Origin: Pseudodesulfovibrio sp.
GTDB lineage: Bacteria; Desulfobacterota; Desulfovibrionia; Desulfovibrionales; Desulfovibrionaceae
NCBI GenBank assembly: GCA_022712815.1
Contig: JAFLJW010000353.1
Span: 1-5,710 of the forward strand
Direction: 5' to 3'
DNA: 5,710 bases
This document shows positions 1 to 4,868 of the stretch, in pieces (position 1 is the first letter of the stretch; each line of letters opens with the position of its first letter). The translations under genes were made by a program, and so were the position numbers. The notes under the pieces are model-generated. The model was given only the letters and a program-made list of their open reading frames with translations. It had not been told where the DNA came from and did not search any database.

Positions 1-58
1 CGAACAACGGGATCAACACCAAGAGAAAGACGAACAGAAGTGAGTAAAGAGCATTCAT
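1..58 (-). CDS. dsrM: DsrM, cytochrome b subunit of the DsrMKJOP complex (N-terminal 19 codons only)
   Basis: Only the first 19 codons are inside the window; the gene continues past the left edge. The peptide begins MNALYSLLFVFLLVLIPLF, a hydrophobic first membrane segment that matches the DsrM start as I remember it from Desulfovibrio. The start is well supported: a strong ribosome binding site, GAGGTGA on the minus strand (71 to 65), lies six bases before the ATG. In the known family DsrM is the membrane cytochrome b of DsrMKJOP. It passes electrons from the quinone pool to the cytoplasmic Fe-S subunit DsrK, which acts on DsrC in dissimilatory sulfite reduction. The preceding same-strand gene encodes an RsbRD-N protein, a neighbour I recall for dsrM in sulfate reducers, and this strengthens the call. 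Nineteen residues are a thin basis, so another small membrane protein is the main alternative. Confidence 0.72.
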   Translation of the reverse strand, partial: MNALYSLLFVFLLVLIPLF

Positions 59-83
59 CTACCGTCACCTCGCTTGAAGGTTG

Positions 84-110
84 GACCTGCCGGGGAAGTC
101 CCGGGAGGTC
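84..110 (-). promoter_or_regulatory. Strong stem-loop in the dsrM leader
   Basis: Two 11-base arms (84-94 and 100-110) pair at ten of eleven positions, with a single G/G mismatch, around a five-base loop. The stem is very GC-rich. It ends 12 bases before the dsrM Shine-Dalgarno on the minus strand. No T-run follows on that strand, so it does not look like an intrinsic terminator. It may stabilise or separate the dsrM part of a transcript that starts upstream of the RsbRD-N gene, or be a protein site. A smaller inverted repeat, GGGCA-TT-TGCCC, lies at 196-207 in the same 227-bp leader. I found no convincing sigma-70 promoter between 59 and 285, so dsrM may depend on readthrough from the upstream gene. 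Confidence 0.55.
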
Positions 111-285
111 TGCCATTTTCGGATTGAATCTTGATCAGTTCGTGGTGGGATAAAAAAAGAATTGCCTGAGCGCGCCATGTGAAAACCGAATACGCGGGCA
201 TTTGCCCCGATTCCGACTCCACACTCTGTCCTGCGCCCCTGCCACTCCCCCTTAAGCGTCAACACCAACCCTCAAAAACTCGTTC

Positions 286-813
286 CTAATCAGTCGATTT
301 ATCGACCGTAACGTCCACTAACATACCAGCTTTCCTGAGCAAACTGCTTTGGGCGCGTTTCACTTCGTCCACGCGCATCCGGTAAATTTGTTCGCGACCT
401 TTGGTATAGATGTCAAAAGACATCATGGCCATATTGTCCACCTTGGCCTCGAACCTAAGCAAATCCTCCAGAGTCCCTTCCTCTTTCATGGACCTGAAGA
501 ACTCGTCGCGAAGGAGTTTCTTCAGCAAAAAAACGAAGCTGATGGCCTTGGATGGCGAAAAATCCTGTACGGACCGGATGCGTATGAGCCCATCCAGAGC
601 TTCAGCAATTTTCTCGGCATCCTGCCAGTCGAGCATGAGATCGAACAAATCCCGGGTTGACTTAATAATGGCAGCCCCCACCGGATTTTGAAAACGATCC
701 TTCTGCCGGCCCCATATTTTCTGGGTTTCCCTGGGATAGGTTTTAAGAACTAAATCAGCCCACTTTTCCGACAGCTCGGCCTTACGCTCGGCCAGTATGG
801 ATTCAAATGTCAT
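286..813 (-). CDS. Stand-alone RsbRD N-terminal domain protein, putative sensor/regulator upstream of dsrM
   Basis: This 175-residue soluble protein has no signal peptide or membrane segment. Residues 1-105 are mostly helical and fit the RsbRD N-terminal (RsbRD_N) pattern: a Trp near residue 18, the KxxFQNPVG stretch around 39-46, IRIRSVQDFSPSKA at 77-90, then LLKKLLRDEF. Residues 115-160 look like a long helix or coiled coil (FDIYxxxREQIYRMRVDEVKR). In Bacillus, RsbR paralogues use an N-terminal sensor part plus a C-terminal STAS domain in the stress partner-switch. Here the STAS domain is absent, so that mechanism cannot be assumed. The start is fixed: an in-frame TAG lies two codons before the ATG, although the ribosome binding site is weak (GAG). 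The stop is TAG. The gene precedes dsrM on the same strand with a 227-bp gap and probably shares its transcript. The family call is good; the ligand, partner and function are unknown. Confidence 0.8.
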   Translation of the reverse strand: MTFESILAERKAELSEKWADLVLKTYPRETQKIWGRQKDRFQNPVGAAIIKSTRDLFDLMLDWQDAEKIAEALDGLIRIRSVQDFSPSKAISFVFLLKKLLRDEFFRSMKEEGTLEDLLRFEAKVDNMAMMSFDIYTKGREQIYRMRVDEVKRAQSSLLRKAGMLVDVTVDKSTD

Positions 814-878
814 TATCTACTCGTAAAAACTAATAAAATACTAGATCTCCCTCAGCCCTCTGATTCTGGAAACCTGCT

Positions 879-884
879 ATTTTA
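879..884 (-). promoter_or_regulatory. Candidate -10 box for the RsbRD-N/dsrM transcript
   Basis: The minus strand reads TAAAAT here, five of six matches to TATAAT, which predicts transcription starting near 871-872 and a leader of about 58 bases before the RsbRD-N ATG. There is no good -35 hexamer at 17 or 18 bases (ACAATT or CACAAT). That is usual for promoters activated by a class II CRP/FNR-type regulator. A perfect 10-bp palindrome, AAGCATGCTT, occupies 886-895 in the spacer and could be a second protein site. The assignment rests on position and similarity only. Confidence 0.45.
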
Positions 885-903
885 GAAGCATGCTTTTAAG
901 AAA

Positions 904-921
904 TTGTGAAAAACCTCACGT
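904..921 (-). promoter_or_regulatory. CRP/FNR-family operator (HcpR-like) upstream of the RsbRD-N/dsrM unit
   Basis: The plus strand reads TTGTGA-N6-TCACGT, matching ten of twelve positions of the TTGTGA-N6-TCACAA palindrome used by CRP-type regulators. As I recall, this motif has also been assigned to HcpR in Desulfovibrio. Its centre lies between 912 and 913, 41.5 bases before a start at 871, the classic class II activator position relative to the candidate -10 box at 879-884. HcpR is a heme-binding CRP/FNR-family regulator of nitrosative-stress genes and has been linked by motif to sulfate-reduction genes in this group. Seen: the palindrome and its spacing. Inferred: which regulator binds, and that it activates. 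Confidence 0.55.
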
Positions 922-1081
922 ATAACTCAGAACCGTATTCCAAACCCCTTGCAAAACGTCAAGGTTTTTCCGATGAAATTCCGCTATGTGAGAAGCATTA
1001 TCAAGGACAAGACAGCCTGATGAGGCAAGGGAATTCTGGCTGTTTTGTGATCCGAAGTGGAGACCAGAATAGTGGTCCGCG

Positions 1082-1122
1082 CCCTATACGGCTTGAATAT
1101 TGGCTTGAGGAACCGCATAGGG
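1082..1122. repeat. Long inverted repeat enclosing a direct repeat, downstream of the diguanylate cyclase gene
   Basis: Arms CCCTATACGG (1082-1091) and CCGCATAGGG (1113-1122) are complementary at nine of ten positions around a 21-base loop. The motif GGCTTGA occurs twice, at 1090-1096 and 1102-1108, so the first copy straddles the end of the left arm. The structure begins 45 bases beyond the diguanylate cyclase stop codon. Without a T-run it is not a typical intrinsic terminator. It could protect the mRNA 3' end, be part of a small RNA, or be an operator. Confidence 0.5.
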
Positions 1123-1166
1123 TAAGGAGTTCTAGTACCTGATATTGACTTGCCTTGTTGAGCCAT

Positions 1167-4067
1167 TTAGCCCTTCTCAACTCGATTTCTCCCCATTTTC
1201 TTGGCCTTGTACAGGGCTTCGTCCGCCCGATGGATGGTCTCCTCGATGTTCTGATCTTCTGCGCGGACAAGGGTGACACCGATACTGACCGTGAAAGAGA
1301 CATCCGCCTCCTTTGTCTGGACCTTGAGTTTGGCAAGCTCATCCCGCAACCGGTCGGCAGCCTGCAGGCCTGCCTCCAGATCGGTCTCCGGGAGTGCCGC
1401 CGCGAATTCTTCGCCACCGATACGTCCGAAAACGTCCATCTCGCGCAGAGAGACCTGAGCCATGGCCGAGAGTGCCCTGAGAACCACATCGCCAGCCTGA
1501 TGCCCATGGGTATCATTGATGGATTTGAAATAATCGATGTCGAGCATGAGTACGACCAGCGGATGACCGTAACGCTTGGCCCGGTTGAACTCCTGCACCG
1601 CCAGGGAAAAGAACTGGTGGCGATTATTGGCACCGGTCAGGGTGTCGATAGTGGCAAGCTGTTTCATTTCACGTTCCAGCCGGATGCGCTCGGTGACGTC
1701 ATGAATGACGGAGTATAGCAACTGGTTGCCCTGAACCAGGATCGGGCCGGAGTAGACTTCGACATCCCTGGTTTCACCGCTGGCCAGCTTGTGCCTGAGG
1801 ATGAAATAAACTCGTTTTTCCTGCTTTGCCGAGACCATCTCCCGGTAAATTTCCTCTTCGGTCTGGGCGGTGATATCCGAGATGAGCATGGTCCGCATTT
1901 TGTCACATGAGTATCCATAAAACATGCTGGCTGCCGGGTTGGCATCCACAATATCCCCGGTTTTCGGGTCCACCAGCAGCATTATGGCGTGGTTGTTCTC
2001 GAAAAAGGCGCGATACAGCTTCTCCCGTTCACGAAAAATCTTATCGGCCTCGATGCGTTCGGTGATATCCCTGAATGTCCCTTCCATCGCCACGGGGATA
2101 CCACTTTCATTGAGTACGAGATGGGCGTTGGCTTCAACGATAATGGTTGATCCATCCTTGCATAAAGCGGTCAACTGAAAGCCGCGAACCGACCCTTTGC
2201 TTATGATGATGGACTTGAAGCTGGTCCGCTCGGTGGTGTTGGAATAAAGCCGCTCCATGTCAACGCCGACAAGGTCCGATTCCTTGTAGCCAAGTTGAAG
2301 ACATGTGGCCGGGTTGACCATGAGAATGATGCCGTCGAGGTCCGTGACAATGTACCCTTCCCTGATGGTTTCAAAAATCCGTCTGAATTTCTCTTCGCTC
2401 TGCTTGAGTTCCTGCTCTGCTTTTTTGCGATCGGAGATGTCACGAATGACACTGACTATGCCAAGTGGCTCACCATCGTCCCCAAGAATGAGTGAAACCG
2501 AATGCTCGGTCGGGAACACCTCACCATCCTTGCGGCGCAGAAAAAACTCGAAAACGGCTGTTTCGCCCACGGCAAAAGCCGCCTGAGATCGTTTGCCGAA
2601 TTCGTGGTAATGATCGGAGTCGATGTGCAAGGCTTCAACCGGAAGGCTGTCAAATTCCTCATTGGTCATCTGGAACATGACCTCGGCTGCCGGATTGACA
2701 TCGAGAATCCTGCGGTCCGGGGTCAGGATGAGCACGGCCTCGCCCAGAGCGACAAATGTATTCCTGAGCCACAACTCCTTCTCGGCCAGGGCCGCTTCGG
2801 CCTCTCGCTGTTCGGTGACGTCCATCCCGGCACTCAGAACGCCGGTGGGGATTCCTTCCGCATTGGTGAGCAGCCTGTTTTTCCAGGAGATCAGGCGATG
2901 AGTCCCGTCTTTGGTCGTGACATAGTTGACGTGCTCGTCGTCCACCTCGACTTGGGAGGATACTATCTGTGACAGGTAATCGCATACTTCGTCGCCCAGT
3001 TCATTGGGAATGATGAGGTCGATCCAGTTCTGACCAATGAGTTCGTGCTCATCATAACCAAGGGTGAGGCAACCTGTCCGGTTGATGAGTGTGATCAAAC
3101 CGGAAGCGTCCAGGACAACGACGATGGAGCCGACGATATCAAGATAATGAGTGGCCCGATTGCGCTCGCTCGCCAACTGCTTCTCCATCTCGACCCGAAA
3201 CGTGATCTCGTCCAGAGTGACGGCATAGCCGACAAACGTATCCGAAATTTCCGACATATTGGAGATGGAGACATTGAAATGCCTGGAACCGAGAGCGGTG
3301 GGTGCGGAAACATCGAACCGGCAGTCCTCCTGACCACTTTCTATGGAACAGGATTGGTTCAGGGCCTCGGCCAGCCATGGAACGATATCCCTGAGTGGCC
3401 TTTTTTCCACCGGCTTGCCTGATGGTTTGCGCTGAATATGGTACAACTCACCCTGCTCGTCAGCCAGACCCAGGAATTCGGCTGCGGACAGATTCATGAT
3501 TTCGATGTTGAAATCGTAATCAAGCAGGAAGACAGGCGTTGTCAGGCTCTCGAACAAGGCCAGAAACTTGTTCTTCTCGTCGCTCATGGCCCGGTTACGG
3601 GCTTGAAGCTCAGCCAGTCGGTCCGGATCGCTCGATCGGGTCCAGTCAACGCACAAAGCGATTTCCAACCGGTCGAAGAAATGATCCACAAGCGGGCAAT
3701 ATTGCTCCTTGTCGGTCTTTTCAGCCAGTTCTAGAATACAGTCCAGATATGTCTTTCGGTAGTACTTCAGCAGGCCCAGCAAGGTGGAGAGGCTGAGGCC
3801 GCGCTCGCGCTGAAGCCGGAATTCATTGATCACAAAAACGGAAATGGGGTCGTCGATGAACATCTCGTCCGGTGTGAATTTAAGGTCAGCCTCCCTGAAT
3901 GTGTTCCCGGCCTCTGACAGGGCATCTGAAAATCTGGCAATGGAAATACGCCAGACTTCACGAAGCTCGCCCATGTACTCGGCGTATCCCTGCCGCTTTG
4001 CGTAAGCGAGAATGCGCTCCACGAGCCACTCTTCATGAGACGAAAAAAAAGCCTTGATGTGGTCCAT
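1167..4067 (-). CDS. Soluble multi-PAS diguanylate cyclase (GGDEF, active-site and I-site motifs intact)
   Basis: This 966-residue protein has no membrane segment or signal peptide and is probably cytoplasmic. Order: a helical N-terminal region (about 1-140) resembling RsbRD-N-type sensor modules; five PAS-like modules (about 165-290, 300-420, 430-548, 555-675, 683-795), the last four ending in PAC-type tails such as GMDVTEQ, VIRDISDRKKAE, TFRDITERIEA and VIHDVTERIRLE; then a GGDEF domain (about 803-963). The GGDEF domain has the metal-binding Asp in LDIDYFK (D843), NDTHGHQAGD (851-860), the GGEEF signature (884-888) and an RxxD inhibitory site (REMD, 875-878) at the standard spacing. It should make c-di-GMP from two GTP and be product-inhibited. 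There is no EAL domain. The PAS ligands cannot be read from sequence; no heme or flavin motif was obvious. The start is fixed by an in-frame TAG two codons upstream; the ribosome binding site (GGGG, six bases away) is modest. An eight-T run falls at codons 6-9. Targets are unknown. Confidence 0.9.
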   Translation of the reverse strand: MDHIKAFFSSHEEWLVERILAYAKRQGYAEYMGELREVWRISIARFSDALSEAGNTFREADLKFTPDEMFIDDPISVFVINEFRLQRERGLSLSTLLGLLKYYRKTYLDCILELAEKTDKEQYCPLVDHFFDRLEIALCVDWTRSSDPDRLAELQARNRAMSDEKNKFLALFESLTTPVFLLDYDFNIEIMNLSAAEFLGLADEQGELYHIQRKPSGKPVEKRPLRDIVPWLAEALNQSCSIESGQEDCRFDVSAPTALGSRHFNVSISNMSEISDTFVGYAVTLDEITFRVEMEKQLASERNRATHYLDIVGSIVVVLDASGLITLINRTGCLTLGYDEHELIGQNWIDLIIPNELGDEVCDYLSQIVSSQVEVDDEHVNYVTTKDGTHRLISWKNRLLTNAEGIPTGVLSAGMDVTEQREAEAALAEKELWLRNTFVALGEAVLILTPDRRILDVNPAAEVMFQMTNEEFDSLPVEALHIDSDHYHEFGKRSQAAFAVGETAVFEFFLRRKDGEVFPTEHSVSLILGDDGEPLGIVSVIRDISDRKKAEQELKQSEEKFRRIFETIREGYIVTDLDGIILMVNPATCLQLGYKESDLVGVDMERLYSNTTERTSFKSIIISKGSVRGFQLTALCKDGSTIIVEANAHLVLNESGIPVAMEGTFRDITERIEADKIFREREKLYRAFFENNHAIMLLVDPKTGDIVDANPAASMFYGYSCDKMRTMLISDITAQTEEEIYREMVSAKQEKRVYFILRHKLASGETRDVEVYSGPILVQGNQLLYSVIHDVTERIRLEREMKQLATIDTLTGANNRHQFFSLAVQEFNRAKRYGHPLVVLMLDIDYFKSINDTHGHQAGDVVLRALSAMAQVSLREMDVFGRIGGEEFAAALPETDLEAGLQAADRLRDELAKLKVQTKEADVSFTVSIGVTLVRAEDQNIEETIHRADEALYKAKKMGRNRVEKG

Positions 4068-4184
4068 CCGCTACCCCGGCTAAAATGAAATTTCACCTGA
4101 CACTACATTAATGAATAACAAAAACAGGCAGAAGGGGACAGTCTTATAATATATCTGTTCTTATGTATCAGAAAAAGGTACTCA

Positions 4185-4242
4185 GTGCACCAGGTTGCAC
4201 TTTCTTGTGCAGCAAATGGTGTTTACTGCGCTTGTGCACACA
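4185..4242. repeat. Cluster of GTGCA/TGCAC repeats, possible enhancer-binding sites
   Basis: Three elements lie in 58 bases. First, GTGCA-N6-TGCAC at 4185-4200. Second, a longer dyad at 4207-4231 with arms GTGCAGCAAA and TTTACTGCGC around TGGTG, in which eight of ten positions are complementary and one more could be a G-U pair in RNA. Third, TTGTGCACACA near 4232-4242. A further GTGCA is at 4334-4338. The cluster sits roughly 70 to 125 bases before the start predicted from the sigma-54 candidate at 4283, which is typical for enhancer-binding protein sites. The repeats are seen directly; the role is inferred. Confidence 0.45.
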
Positions 4243-4282
4243 CCCTGTCTGGACAACCTCCGGGAAAGACTTACACTCTTGG

Positions 4283-4299
4283 TTGGTACGCACCATGCA
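4283..4299 (+). promoter_or_regulatory. Candidate sigma-54 (RpoN) promoter for the DUF2318-permease operon
   Basis: TTGGTACG-CACC-ATGCA matches the sigma-54 consensus TTGGCACG-N4-TTGCA with two substitutions. It keeps the near-invariant GG (4285-4286) and GC (4297-4298) separated by exactly ten bases. Transcription would begin near 4310, giving an 80-base leader before the ATG at 4390. Sigma-54 promoters need an enhancer-binding ATPase, and the repeat cluster at 4185-4242 is suitably placed. No competing sigma-70 promoter close to the gene is convincing. A chance match in 300 bp is possible but not likely with this spacing. Confidence 0.55.
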
Positions 4300-4342
4300 G
4301 GGGTCACCGTTCCGCTGTGTGTCAACTACTCATGTGCAATAT

Positions 4343-4365
4343 TTTCATACCATAGAAGTATGGAA
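4343..4365 (+). promoter_or_regulatory. Hairpin in the leader of the DUF2318 gene
   Basis: TTTCATAC (4343-4350) and GTATGGAA (4358-4365) can form an eight-pair stem with one G-U pair around a seven-base loop. It ends 13 bases before the AAGGAG ribosome binding site (4379-4384). The stem is weak and AT-rich, so it may be an operator dyad rather than an RNA structure, or chance. Confidence 0.3.
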
Positions 4366-4389
4366 TTGGGTTCAATTTAAGGAGAAAAC

Positions 4390-4845
4390 ATGAAATCAAT
4401 CAGATATTTTGCCGCGTTGGTCGCCTTTGTCATGACCGTATTCATTGCCGGGAACGGATATGCTCTTTTCGGGCTGGGCAAGTATGCCACGGTCGAGCCG
4501 GAAAACGGCACCGTGACCATTCCGGTGGCCGATGTCTCTGATGGCGATGCGCATTACTATATATATGAAAAAGACGGCTCCGAGGTGAAATTTTTCCTGC
4601 TCAAAAGCTCTGACGGCATTATCCGCGCTGCCTTTGATGCCTGCGATGTCTGTTTTCGCGAAAAAAAAGGCTACTCTCAGGATGGCGACTTCATGGTCTG
4701 CAACAATTGCGGCCAGCGGTTCCATTCCTCACGCATCAACGAGGTCAAGGGCGGCTGCAATCCATCGCCGCTCAAGCGCGTTTATAACGAAAAGAACGAG
4801 ACCATCAAGGCCCGCGATATCATGGCCGGACGCGGATACTTCTAG
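4390..4845 (+). CDS. Exported DUF2318 (FtrD-like) Fe-S domain protein
   Basis: This 151-residue protein starts with a clear signal peptide: MKSIRY, a hydrophobic core to about residue 20, then probable cleavage after GYA (residue 25). The mature part carries five cysteines in the DUF2318 arrangement: CDVC (85-88) followed by a KKGY motif, CNNC (104-107) and GGCNP (121-125). Family members are predicted to bind an Fe-S cluster or metal outside the cytoplasm. In Campylobacter and some E. coli iron loci, longer membrane-bound DUF2318 proteins stand next to FtsX-type permeases, an ABC ATPase and thioredoxin-like proteins. This copy is the short soluble form with no membrane part beyond the signal peptide. 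The start is firm: AAGGAG lies five bases before the ATG and an in-frame TAA lies upstream. The permease gene follows after 23 bases, so the two are probably co-transcribed. A run of eight A (4661-4668) falls between the two CxxC motifs. Iron handling is inferred from family context; electron transfer to the transporter is an alternative. Confidence 0.82.
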   Translation: MKSIRYFAALVAFVMTVFIAGNGYALFGLGKYATVEPENGTVTIPVADVSDGDAHYYIYEKDGSEVKFFLLKSSDGIIRAAFDACDVCFREKKGYSQDGDFMVCNNCGQRFHSSRINEVKGGCNPSPLKRVYNEKNETIKARDIMAGRGYF

Positions 4846-4868
4846 CAGGTTGTTAAAAAAGACAGAGA

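Larger units (their letters stand above)
814..1166. other. Intergenic region (353 bp) between the diguanylate cyclase and RsbRD-N genes
   Basis: I see no convincing gene here. The right half (about 1000-1166) carries a long inverted repeat (1082-1122) and two smaller hairpins: GACCA/TGGTC at 1062-1066 and 1073-1077, and ACAGCC/GGCTGT at 1012-1017 and 1038-1043. The left half holds the candidate promoter and the CRP/FNR-type operator for the RsbRD-N gene. Short frames on either strand have no recognisable domain or ribosome binding site. No T-tract terminator for the upstream minus-strand gene is evident, so how that transcript ends is unclear. I looked for tRNA-like structure and did not find it. 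Confidence 0.6.
4068..4389. other. Divergent intergenic region (322 bp) between the diguanylate cyclase and DUF2318 genes
   Basis: No gene was found here. On the plus strand it holds a candidate sigma-54 promoter (4283-4299), a repeat cluster (4185-4242) and a leader hairpin (4343-4365), all described separately. A perfect TATAAT at 4145-4150 (plus) is overlapped by TATTAT on the minus strand, but neither has a good -35 partner. I could not identify the diguanylate cyclase promoter with any confidence. No clear Fur-type palindrome was found, although the downstream genes may handle iron. Confidence 0.6.

Noticed and set aside
152..158. T7 run on the minus strand as a terminator for the RsbRD-N gene
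   Set aside because: No adjacent GC-rich stem precedes it on that strand.
349..691. Two plus-strand frames of about 100 residues
   Set aside because: They are antisense to the RsbRD-N gene, whose protein matches a known pattern.
947..969. CCTTG/CAAGG hairpin followed by five T on the plus strand as a terminator
   Set aside because: The stem is only five pairs and no plus-strand gene lies upstream to terminate.
906..1142. 78-residue plus-strand frame starting at GTG
   Set aside because: It begins inside the CRP/FNR-type palindrome, has no Shine-Dalgarno and resembles no family.
984..1166. 60-residue minus-strand frame whose ATG directly follows the diguanylate cyclase stop
   Set aside because: It crosses three inverted repeats and has no recognisable features; the adjacent ATG is probably chance.
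1155..1718. 187-residue plus-strand open frame
   Set aside because: It lies antisense to the GGDEF domain, which has all its motifs intact; it has no ribosome binding site or recognisable domain.
4145..4150. Perfect TATAAT as the main promoter of the DUF2318 operon
   Set aside because: The -35 position reads AAACAG and there is no extended -10; the leader would be over 230 bases. It is kept only as an alternative to the sigma-54 candidate.
4068..4389. Fur-box search in the promoter region of the putative iron system
   Set aside because: No convincing Fur-type palindrome was found by eye.
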